Below, in pieces: positions 51,988-59,766 of a stretch of 64,000 bases of DNA. The stretch lies in assembly GCA_963783865.1 (NCBI GenBank), contig CAWAPD010000001.1:1-64000 (forward strand). Reading direction: 5' to 3'. The notes under the pieces are model-generated. The model was not told the origin of the DNA. It ran no database searches and saw nothing but the letters and a program-made list of their open reading frames with translations. How positions within the stretch are numbered: the first letter of the stretch is position 1; the number at the start of each line of letters is the position of its first letter. The position numbers and the translations under genes are program-made. Source of the DNA: CAWAPD01 sp963783865. Its GTDB lineage: Bacteria; Actinomycetota; Thermoleophilia; UBA2241.

Positions 51988-53761
51988 CGGCGTGTGTCTC
52001 CTTTCATCTCACGGATCACGTCGAGCAGCGCCGCGGCGGCGGCCCGCGGCCCCTCGCCGGCGAGCCCGGGCAGGCCGAGGCGCGTGCGCAGGCGGCCCAC
52101 GTACACGCCGGCGGCGAAGGCGGCCGCGAACGTGCGCTGCGCGATCGCCTCGTGCTGCTCCGCCGCTGGGCGGGGCCGAAGGGGTTGGCGAAGTAGGTCG
52201 ACACGAGCCCCGTAGCCGTGGTCGTGCCCTTGGCCATGGCGGCGCCGGCGCGGAAGACCGGCAGCGCCGCATCGGCGTCGTCGAACCGCTCCACCACCGG
52301 GTGCGCGGCGTCGACCGGCTCGTGGTTGTCGGCGTAGAGGATCATGTCGACGGGATAGCCGTGCTGGACCTCGTCGATCGTCGTGACCGGCAGCACCACG
52401 CGGGCGTTGACCTTCTGCGGGCTCATGATGACGGCCCTGTCGACCTGCCCCAGGGCATAGCCCTGCTGCAGGTCGTCGAGGCGCACGAAGGCCCCGATCT
52501 CGGTGCCGTAGGCCCGCACGACGCCCTCGTCCACGCGCAGCGAGCCCATGTCGTCGGCGACGATGCGCAGGTCGGCGACGACGTCGGCGTCGAGCAGGCG
52601 CAGCGCTTCGAGCGTCTCGGACTTGCCGGTGGCGGTGTCGCCGATCAGCAGCATGTTGGCCGCCTCGCCGCCGGCCAGCACGATGCGGGCGAAGGCGCCG
52701 TGGAACGGCATCTCGCCGCGCTTCATCACCGCCAGGTTGTGCAGCGTGAGGGTCATCTTCTTGAGGTACCCGAAGTAGCCGAAGCGATCCTCGAGCGGCA
52801 CGGCTCCGACGAGCAGGCCGCCGGCCGCGTCTTCGTGGAAGACCGTGGGCGGCTCGCCGAAGCGCGCCAGCGACTCGGGCGGCGCGCCGTAGACGAAGAC
52901 TGCGTCGGGGCCGGCGGCGATCTGCTCGTCTGAGGCCATCTCGAAGAGGTTGGCCAGCGACAGGCCCAGCGTGATGAAGCGCTGGTGGACGAACACGAAC
53001 ACCACCAGCGGCCCCACGACCGCCGGGTAGCAGAGGAACCGGCCGCGGTCGATCGACACGCCCTGCAACGGGTCGGCGTCGAGCTCGGCGAACTGGCCGC
53101 TGCGCACGTTCGCCGGCGGGTCGAGCAGCAACGGGGGGTACAAGAGCACGTGGCGCACGAACGGGATGCCGTCGAGGCGGCCGCGGTGGTCGACCGGCGT
53201 CGGCCACGAGCGCTGCACGGCGATCACCCCCATCTCGCAGCCGGCCGGCACCTGGCGGTACACGCGCGGGTGGGTGCCGGTGACGTTCTCGGCCACGTCG
53301 CGGTACAGGCCGCGCACGAGGTCGGCGAGCATCTCGACGGTCTCGTTGAACGTGTCGTGCGGACGCTTGTCGTGGCTGTCGGAGCCGGCCTCCGAGTGGT
53401 TGACCATGATGCGGTCGTAGCGACGCCAGAAGTCGTACAGGCCCTCGACGAACGCGTGCAGGGCGTCGCGTCGCGCGAGCAGCGCGTCGCGGTCGGGCGA
53501 GGTGCGGGCCACCCGTTCCAGCGGGTTGTGGGCCAGCACCTGCAGGAGGTCGAGCAGACCGGCGCGCTGCGCCGGGACCTCGGGATCGATGCCGAGCTCA
53601 CGCAGGAGCCCGGAGTCGCGGGCCTCGAGGTCGGTGAGGTAGAGGTCGACGACGCGCGCGAACGCCTCGCTCTCGACGAGCTCGCGCGTGCTCGTGCAGA
53701 TCGTGCCTTCCGTATGCATCACGATCTGACCGGGGTCAACGTCTAGCCGGACCGGCGGCAT
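51984..53761 (-). CDS. PEPCK/HPr-kinase-fold P-loop protein, one frameshift
   Basis: About 590 residues. The N-terminal ~330 residues are poorly characterised; the C-terminal half has the P-loop MLLIGDTATGKSETLEALRLL, RIVADDMGSLRVDEG (acidic motif), and AMAKGTTTATGLVSTYFANPFGP, which resembles ATP-type PEP carboxykinase. HPr kinase/phosphorylase and SerK share this fold. The frame is lost near 52165, after FGPAQ; the tail continues as EAIAQRTFAAAFAAGVYVGRL. ATP-dependent phosphotransfer or PEPCK activity is inferred; the substrate is unknown. Overlaps purC. Confidence 0.7.
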
Positions 53762-53803
53762 GGGCCTCCCTCGTCGTCGCTCGCGCGGCCGGGCGCTCGG
53801 CGC

Positions 53804-54580
53804 TCAGGTGCGAGAAGAGACACTACCACGGGCGACACGCCCGGCGCCCTTGGGCGACACCGGGTCGAGGGGGCGGCGGGCGACGACGCCCGTCACCAGG
53901 CCGCCGGCCCACGACCGCCGCTCCACGGGCGTCAGGCCCGCCGCCCGCAGCAGCTCGACCACCGCGTCGGCCCGTCCGAGGGCCGCCACCGACTCGGTGA
54001 GCCGGTCGGACAGCTCCCTGCTCCCGGCCAGGACGGCACCCACGCGCCGCGCGACGCTGAAGAAGTACCATTCCGCCGGTTTGCACAGCAGCCCCGGTGG
54101 CGGCACGACCGCCTCGAGAACGGCCAGCGTGCCGCCGGGGACGAGCGTCGCCACGAGGCGACCGAGGGCGACCTCCGGATCGGCGAAGTACCTGATCCCG
54201 AACGCGACGACGACGGCCTGGAAGCTCCCGTCGGGCAGGGGCGCGGGCGCGGCGTCGAGGTCGGCCTCCACGAGGCCGACCGGGATACGCCGCGCCCGCT
54301 CTCGCGCCCGCGCCAGCATGCCCGGACTCGCCTCGAGCAGGGTGACCTCGGCCCCGAGGCGCGCCGCCTCGAGCCCGACCAGGCCGGTCCCGGCGCAGGC
54401 GTCGAGCACCCGCGGCCGGGCCGACAGGCGGCGCGCCTCGGTCACCGCGGTCGCCGCCAGCCAGTGGCGCCAGCGGCGGTCCATCCCCAGGGTGATGACC
54501 GTGTTGACGGCGTCGTAGCGCGCCGCGTTGCGGTCGAAGAGACGGGCCGTGACCGACCGGCTGTCGCCGGCGTCCGTCAA
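53804..54580 (-). CDS. menG: UbiE/MenG-family quinone methyltransferase
   Basis: 258 residues. RNAARYDAVNTVITLGMDRRWR, RVLDACAGTGLVGLEAARLGAEVTLLEAS and FQAVVVAFGIRYFADPEVALGRL are the motifs of demethylmenaquinone/ubiquinone C-methyltransferases. TTG start at 54578-54580 overlaps the prenyltransferase stop (TTGA). With UbiA it points to a late step of menaquinone synthesis. Confidence 0.8.
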   Translation of the reverse strand: MTDAGDSRSVTARLFDRNAARYDAVNTVITLGMDRRWRHWLAATAVTEARRLSARPRVLDACAGTGLVGLEAARLGAEVTLLEASPGMLARARERARRIPVGLVEADLDAAPAPLPDGSFQAVVVAFGIRYFADPEVALGRLVATLVPGGTLAVLEAVVPPPGLLCKPAEWYFFSVARRVGAVLAGSRELSDRLTESVAALGRADAVVELLRAAGLTPVERRSWAGGLVTGVVARRPLDPVSPKGAGRVARGSVSSRT

Positions 54581-55512
54581 CCGACGAGGAACGGCAGCGC
54601 CGCGGCGAGCACGAGCGCCGGGTAGAGGCTGGCGCGGTTGAAGTAGGCGCCGGCCTCGGCCGGGGTCGGCCGGCGCACGAGCCGGACCGCCGGCAGGACC
54701 ATCGACCACACGCCCAGCACCAGCGCCAGCGCGGTGGCGCCGGCGGGCAGGCCGAGCAACAGGACCGAGGCGAAGGCGGCGGCGCCGACGGCGGCCGTCG
54801 CCCGCGCCGCCGCCGGCGGACCGAACACGGTCGCGATCGAGGTGATGCCCACGCGGCTGTCGGAGTCGAGATCGGCCAGGTCGTTGGGGATGTTCCGGCC
54901 GCCGATCTCCCACAACGCCAGGAAGACGAAGAACGGCAGCGCCCCGCGCCCGAGCGGCGCGACCGCGGCCCACCCGGCAAGGCCGCCCAGACCGACCATC
55001 ACGCCCGAGACGACCGTCTTGAGCCAGGTCGTCGAGCGCAGGGCGCAGTACGCGATCTCGAGAGCGACGGCGCCGGCGAAGAGCAGCAGGCAACGGGGGT
55101 CGAGGATCCACGCCCCGACCGCCGCGAGCGAGGCGAGCGACCCGACCCAGGCGAGGGCCAGCCGCAGGCCGACGTCGCCGCGAGCCAGCGGATGGCGCTC
55201 GAAGGCGGTGTCGATGTCGTAGCCCTCGACCTCGCCCTTGCCGGCACGCAGGGAGCGCCGGTCGACGCCCCGGTCCAGCACGTCGTTCAAGGAGAAGACG
55301 GCGAGAAACCCGGCGGCGGCGGCGACCAGGCCGACGCCGATCTGCCACAGGGCGGGCAGGCCGCCGATCGCCAGCATCGCGCCCAGCGCCGGCTGGGCGA
55401 TGGAGAGCAGCGCCTGGCGGCCGCGCGAGAGATCGAAGATCGCGGCCGCCGTGCCGGGCCGCGCGCGGATGGCGGCGGGACTGGCGACGGCTGGGGGCGG
55501 CACGCGGGCCAT
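54577..55512 (-). CDS. ubiA: UbiA-family prenyltransferase
   Basis: 311 residues, about eight helices. The two aspartate motifs are NDVLDRGVDR and NDLADLDSDSRVG, which bind the prenyl diphosphate through magnesium. Could be MenA-like (1,4-dihydroxy-2-naphthoate) given the MenG-type partner; 4-hydroxybenzoate or haem O/chlorophyll-type substrates are less likely. Confidence 0.8.
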   Translation of the reverse strand: MARVPPPAVASPAAIRARPGTAAAIFDLSRGRQALLSIAQPALGAMLAIGGLPALWQIGVGLVAAAAGFLAVFSLNDVLDRGVDRRSLRAGKGEVEGYDIDTAFERHPLARGDVGLRLALAWVGSLASLAAVGAWILDPRCLLLFAGAVALEIAYCALRSTTWLKTVVSGVMVGLGGLAGWAAVAPLGRGALPFFVFLALWEIGGRNIPNDLADLDSDSRVGITSIATVFGPPAAARATAAVGAAAFASVLLLGLPAGATALALVLGVWSMVLPAVRLVRRPTPAEAGAYFNRASLYPALVLAAALPFLVG

Positions 55513-55565
55513 GCGTCACTTTCGCACGAACGGCCCGCGCGGGTCACCGTTGGCGGTCACCAAGA

Positions 55566-55610
55566 GGGCGGGGGCGGGGGAGCGGCTGCGCCGCTCCCCC
55601 GCCCCCGCCC
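55566..55610 (-). terminator. terminator of the sod/redox operon
   Basis: The longest stem in the window: 21 bp perfect (55566-55586 with 55590-55610), loop TGC, after the superoxide dismutase gene; no U-tract. Confidence 0.75.
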
Positions 55611-55624
55611 GCGTTCACTCCTCG

Positions 55625-56221
55625 CTACGCGCCCAGGTTGGCGTTGGCGAAGTCCCAGTTCACGAGCTTGTCGAGCACCGCCGCAACGAAGTCGGGCCGG
55701 CGGTTCTGGAAGTCGAGGTAGTAGGCGTGCTCCCACACGTCGACCGTGAACAGGCCCCTCTGGGCCGGCGGCATCGGCATCTCAGCGTTCGGCGTGGTCA
55801 CGATCTTCACGGCGTCGCCCTCGGCCACAAGCCACGCCCAGCCGCTGCCGAAGCGGCCGACGGCGGCCGCCTTGAAGTCCTCGACGAACTTCTCGTAGCT
55901 GCCGAAGGCGGCGGCGATCCTGTCGCCGACCGGACCGGTCGGCGCCCCGCCGCCGCCCGGCTTGAGGCTGTTCCAGAAGAAGGTGTGGTTCCAGACCTGG
56001 GCGGCGTTGTTGAAGACGCCGGCCTTGGCCGGGTCGCCGGCGGCGGCGCGGATGACATCCTCGAGGCCCTTGCCCTCGAGGTCGGTGCCGGCCACCAGCT
56101 TGTTGAGGTTGTCGACGTACGCGCGATGGTGCTTGCCGTAGTGGAAGCTGATCGTGCGCGCAGAGATGACGGGCTCGAGCGCGTCCTCGGCCCACGGCAG
56201 CGATGGCAGTTCGAAAGCCAC
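55625..56221 (-). CDS. sodB: iron-type superoxide dismutase
   Basis: 198 residues. ISFHYGKHHRAYVDNLN, FNNAAQVWNHTFFWNSLKP (the Gln of Fe-type enzymes is here), GSGWAWLV, and DVWEHAYYLDFQNRR with the metal ligands. Second-site Gln of Mn enzymes is absent. GTG at 56219-56221 after GGAGGGACC. Last gene of the Rieske-Grx-FTR run; detoxifies superoxide. Confidence 0.93.
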   Translation of the reverse strand: MAFELPSLPWAEDALEPVISARTISFHYGKHHRAYVDNLNKLVAGTDLEGKGLEDVIRAAAGDPAKAGVFNNAAQVWNHTFFWNSLKPGGGGAPTGPVGDRIAAAFGSYEKFVEDFKAAAVGRFGSGWAWLVAEGDAVKIVTTPNAEMPMPPAQRGLFTVDVWEHAYYLDFQNRRPDFVAAVLDKLVNWDFANANLGA

Positions 56222-56259
56222 GGTCCCTCCTTGGTCGTCGTTGGTCAGCGGTCGGGTGC

Positions 56260-56646
56260 TCAGAGGTCGACCTGGATCTGGCTCCCCTCGACGCGCACGG
56301 GATACGTGTCGAGGTCGTAGACCCTGGTCTTCCATTGCAGGCGCTTGGTGAGGGCGTCGTAGCGGGCGTGTGTGGGCGGCAGCGGATCGGGGCCGGAGTC
56401 GCGGTCGAGCGGCCACGCCAGATTCCTGCCGGAGCGCACGTCGAACTGGGCGCAGTGCAGCGGGCAGGTGATGATCCAGCCCTGCAGGCAGCCCTGCTCG
56501 AGCGGCGCGTTCTGGTGGCCGCAGCGGCGGCTCACCGCGTACACGTCGCCGTCGACGCGGCAGAGTGCGATCTCGCGCCCCTCGACGCGCACCATGCGCA
56601 CCCCGCCCGGGGCGATCTCGTCGAGGGCAAGGGCGTCACGCCACAC
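56260..56646 (-). CDS. Rieske-type ferredoxin (first copy)
   Basis: 128 residues. CGHQNAPLEQG and CPLHCAQFDVRSG form the 2Fe-2S Rieske site (Cys-x-His ... Cys-x-x-His). No transmembrane helix, so a soluble electron carrier. GTG at 56644-56646, one base after the FTR stop. Confidence 0.85.
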   Translation of the reverse strand: MWRDALALDEIAPGGVRMVRVEGREIALCRVDGDVYAVSRRCGHQNAPLEQGCLQGWIITCPLHCAQFDVRSGRNLAWPLDRDSGPDPLPPTHARYDALTKRLQWKTRVYDLDTYPVRVEGSQIQVDL

Positions 56647-56647
56647 G

Positions 56648-56976
56648 TCAGGCTCCGATCTGGTCGGGCGGGATCTGCGGCAGCGAGTCGGGGTCGGTCA
56701 CGTCCTTGTGCACGAACAGCCCGCACCAGCAGCGCTTCATGGCGTCGAAGTGGGCCCGGTGGAAGGGGATGCACGGGCAGACGATCTGCATGTCCTCGGC
56801 GCGCACGCCGCTGCGCCCCTGGCAGGGACAGTACGGCGCCCCCTTGTCCTGCTCGAGCTTGACCTCCTGCTCGAGCAGAAAGTCGGCCAGCTCCTCGTCG
56901 GGCGTGAACTTGAACCCGAGGGCGTCGACCACCGGGGTGAACAGGTAGCGCAGGGCCTCTTTGCGGTCGGCGCTCA
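56648..56976 (-). CDS. ftrB: ferredoxin:thioredoxin reductase catalytic subunit-like protein
   Basis: 109 residues. Six conserved cysteines: C50-P-C52, C67-P-C69 and C83-W-C85, the pattern of FTR catalytic chains that hold a 4Fe-4S cluster beside a redox disulphide. FTR passes electrons from ferredoxin to thioredoxin-like proteins. The variable (FtrV) chain is absent from the operon, so the partners are probably the Rieske proteins and glutaredoxin next door. Non-photosynthetic setting. Confidence 0.85.
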
Positions 56977-57234
56977 TCGCTGCTGGATCCCGAGGAGGGT
57001 GGAGTAGCGGCCGGGGTTGTAGCCGACGATCACCTCGTCGCCGATCTTCACGATCGGGTAGCTGCGCGACCCGCTGACCTCGCGCGCCTCGGCCGAGACG
57101 CGCAGCTCCTCGTCTTCGGGCAGCAGGTCGACGTCGACGAAGTCGAACGGCACGTCGTTGTCGATGAAGAACTGCTTGGTGCGCCGGCACCAGGGACAGG
57201 TGCTGAGCGCGTAGACGAACACGGGGGCGCTCAT
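56974..57234 (-). CDS. glutaredoxin-like protein
   Basis: 86 residues. C13-P-W-C16 active site in YALSTCPWCRRTKQFF, then SGSRSYPIVKIGDEVIVGYN with the cis-proline. A likely disulphide target or shuttle for the FTR-like protein. ATGA overlap with the FTR gene. Confidence 0.85.
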   Translation of the reverse strand: MSAPVFVYALSTCPWCRRTKQFFIDNDVPFDFVDVDLLPEDEELRVSAEAREVSGSRSYPIVKIGDEVIVGYNPGRYSTLLGIQQR

Positions 57235-57554
57235 GCCGTCGCCCCGGCGATGTCGACCAGGACGCCGCCTTCGTCGACGCGCACCGGGTAGGTGGCGATG
57301 GCGATCTCGGGCGCCGTCACGAAGGCGCCGGTGCGCACGTCGAAGCACCAATCGTGGCACGAGCAGGAGATCGTGGCCCCGTCGAGGCGCCCGGCCTCGA
57401 GCGGGCATGCCATGTGAGCGCACCGGTTGGCGATCGCGTGGATGCCGTCGTCGAGCCGCACGAGCAGCAGGGAGAGACCCTTGGGATACACGGCGAGGGG
57501 CACGCCGGCGGCCACCTTGGGCTCGTCGGCGACCTTGATCCACTCCTCGCTCAC
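57231..57554 (-). CDS. Rieske-type ferredoxin (second copy)
   Basis: 107 residues. CAHMACPLEAG and CSCHDWCFDVRTG provide the 2Fe-2S site. A soluble Rieske, first in the operon; four-base overlap with the glutaredoxin gene. With the other Rieske protein it gives two 2Fe-2S carriers for one FTR. Confidence 0.85.
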   Translation of the reverse strand: MSEEWIKVADEPKVAAGVPLAVYPKGLSLLLVRLDDGIHAIANRCAHMACPLEAGRLDGATISCSCHDWCFDVRTGAFVTAPEIAIATYPVRVDEGGVLVDIAGATA

Positions 57555-57655
57555 GGCGCTGCACCTCGTCAGGTTCCGGGGACGGGAATGAACACTACCA
57601 TGAGCCTGAGAGCGGTCGGCCGTTGACGCGCCGGGGCGCCGATACGACGCGCGAC

Positions 57656-58192
57656 CTACCAGCGTTCGCGGTGCACGCGGGCGGGGTCGTAGCGGTCGGC
57701 CGGCGGCTTCTGCGAAGCCGGGTGGCCGACCGCGACGACCGCGAACGGCGTCACCTGGTCAGGCACGCCGAGCAGTGCCCGGATCCCCTCGACGCGCTCC
57801 GCCAGCGGGTGCACGCCCAGCCAGACCGCGCCCAGCCCCAGGCTCTGCGCCTCGACCAGCACGTTCTCGACCGCGGCCGAGCAGTCCTGGTCCCAGAAGT
57901 CGGGCCAGCGACCGTCGCCGGGGTCACCGCAGACGACGATCGCCAGCGGGGCCCGCGGTAGCATGCGGGCGAAGGGGTGCACGCGAGCGATCGCCTGGAG
58001 CGTCTCGCGCTCGGTGACGACCACGAACCGCCACGGCTGCTGGTTGCCGGCCGACGGGGCGGCCATGGCGGCCCGCAGCAAGCGCTCGAGGTCGGCGTCG
58101 GACACCGGCTCGGCGGTGTAGTCGCGGATGCTGCGGCGGCAAAGGACCGGGTCGTCCACGGTCGGCTCCTTGGGCGTCGGGACCGGCGGCAT
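57656..58192 (-). CDS. nitroreductase-family flavoprotein
   Basis: 178 residues. RRSIRDYTAEPVSD, AAPSAGNQQPWRFVVVTE, and SAAVENVLVEAQSLGLGAVWLGVHP are the FMN-binding motifs of the NfsB/bluB superfamily. An NAD(P)H-linked reduction of nitro or quinone compounds is expected; the true substrate is unknown. Confidence 0.85.
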   Translation of the reverse strand: MPPVPTPKEPTVDDPVLCRRSIRDYTAEPVSDADLERLLRAAMAAPSAGNQQPWRFVVVTERETLQAIARVHPFARMLPRAPLAIVVCGDPGDGRWPDFWDQDCSAAVENVLVEAQSLGLGAVWLGVHPLAERVEGIRALLGVPDQVTPFAVVAVGHPASQKPPADRYDPARVHRERW

Positions 58193-58228
58193 CCTACCCT
58201 ACCAGAGCCTGCAGGGCGCTCCCGGTGA

Positions 58229-58258
58229 TTGCCACGGGGCACCTGCTCGGGATATCAT
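58229..58258 (+). promoter_or_regulatory. promoter of the FAD oxidoreductase-purA operon
   Basis: TTGCCA (58229-58234), 18-base spacer, TATCAT (58253-58258). Confidence 0.55.
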
Positions 58259-58263
58259 CCCGG

Positions 58264-58294
58264 AAAGGGAACCCCCGTGCGGCGGTCCCTTTTT
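58264..58294 (+). terminator. start-proximal hairpin with T5 in the leader
   Basis: AAAGGGA (58264-58270) pairs with TCCCTTT (58286-58292), inside the T-tract CCCTTTTTC, within a few bases of the expected start of transcription: an attenuator-like leader as at rpsF and the NYN gene. Confidence 0.55.
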
Positions 58295-58323
58295 CGTTTC
58301 CCGTCGCCCCTCCCCCACTGGCT

Positions 58324-59766
58324 ATGACTGAAGCACGCACCCACTACGACGTGGTCATCGTAGGGGCCGGCCCCGCCGGCATCTTCGCCGCACTCGAGCT
58401 CGTGCGCCGCGACGGCGCCTCGGTGCTCCTCGTCGAGCGCGGGCCCGACATCGACCGGCGCAGCTGCCCCGCCCGCTCCACGGGCGTCTGCAGCGGCTGC
58501 GACCCGTGCGACATCACCTGCGGCTGGGGCGGCGCCGGCGCCTTCTCCGACGGCAAGCTGACCCTGTCTCCCGACGTCGGCGGCTGGCTCGACCGCTTCG
58601 TCGACCGGGAGACGCTGAACGAGCTCGTCGCCTATGTCGACGGCGTCTGGCTCGACTACGGCGCTCCGGCCGACGTGCACGGCGGCGGCAAGGCCGCCGA
58701 ACGGGTGCGGCGCAAGGCGCTCCTGCATGGGATGACGCTGGTCGCGGCGCCGGTGCGTCACATGGGCACCGAGCGCTCCTACGACATCCTCACGCGCATG
58801 CGCGGCGACCTGGAGCCGCGCGTGACGGTGCGCACCGGCGTGCCGGTCGAGCGCATCCTGACCGACCGTGAGCTGCCCAAGGGCGGCAAACGGCGCCGCG
58901 CCGGCGAGGCGAACGGCGAGCCGCTGCGCGCCTGCGGCGTGCGGCTCGCCGACGGCACCGAGGTCGGCGCCGACGCCATCATCGCCGCGCCGGGCCGCCA
59001 GGGCGCCGCCTGGCTGGTCGACGAGTGCCGACGCCTGGGCATCGCCCTGCGCACCAACCCGGTCGACATCGGCGTGCGCGTCGAGGTCGCGGCGGCCATC
59101 ATGGAGCCGCTCACCGACGCCCTCTACGAGAGCAAGCTGATCTACCACACGCCGAGCTTCGACGACCCGGTGCGCACCTTCTGCATGAACCCCTACGGCG
59201 AGGTCTCGCTCGAGAACTACGGCGATGTGGTCACGGTCAACGGCCACAGCTACGCCGACAAGAAGACGGACCGCACCAACTTCGCGCTGCTCGTGTCGAC
59301 CGACTTCACGCACCCGTTCGACGACCCGATCGCCTACGGCAAGTCGATCGCCCGCCTGGCGAACCTGATCGGCGAGGACATCATCGTGCAGCGCCTCGGC
59401 GACCTGCAGCAGGGTCACCGCAGCACCCTCGAGCGCATCAGCCGCGGCACCGTCCAGCCCACGCTCACGGGCGCAACGCCCGGCGACCTCAGCTTCGTGC
59501 TCCCGTACCGTCACCTGCGCGACATCCTGGACATGCTCGAGGCGATGGACTCGATGGCGCCGGGCGTCAACGGCCGCGACACGCTGCTCTACGGTGTCGA
59601 GGTCAAGTTCTACTCGGCGCGGCCCGAGCTCGACGCGAGCCTGCAGACGCCGGTCCGCAACCTGTACGCGATCGGCGACGGCGCCGGCGTGACCCGCGGC
59701 CTCGTGCAGGCCTCGGCCGCGGGCGTGGCCGCCGCCCGTTCGATCCTCAACGGAGGGAGGCGCTGA
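58324..59766 (+). CDS. FAD-dependent oxidoreductase (COG2509-like)
   Basis: 480 residues. VVIVGAGPAGIFAALEL is the FAD-binding Rossmann motif, CPARSTGVCSGCDPCDITCGWGGAGAFSDGK is the Cys-rich family signature, and RNLYAIGDGAGVTRGLVQASAAGVAAA is the C-terminal FAD motif. Family members are of uncharacterised function (putative dehydrogenases). Its TGA overlaps the purA ATG by one base, so the pair is coupled. ATG at 58324. Confidence 0.8.
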   Translation: MTEARTHYDVVIVGAGPAGIFAALELVRRDGASVLLVERGPDIDRRSCPARSTGVCSGCDPCDITCGWGGAGAFSDGKLTLSPDVGGWLDRFVDRETLNELVAYVDGVWLDYGAPADVHGGGKAAERVRRKALLHGMTLVAAPVRHMGTERSYDILTRMRGDLEPRVTVRTGVPVERILTDRELPKGGKRRRAGEANGEPLRACGVRLADGTEVGADAIIAAPGRQGAAWLVDECRRLGIALRTNPVDIGVRVEVAAAIMEPLTDALYESKLIYHTPSFDDPVRTFCMNPYGEVSLENYGDVVTVNGHSYADKKTDRTNFALLVSTDFTHPFDDPIAYGKSIARLANLIGEDIIVQRLGDLQQGHRSTLERISRGTVQPTLTGATPGDLSFVLPYRHLRDILDMLEAMDSMAPGVNGRDTLLYGVEVKFYSARPELDASLQTPVRNLYAIGDGAGVTRGLVQASAAGVAAARSILNGGRR

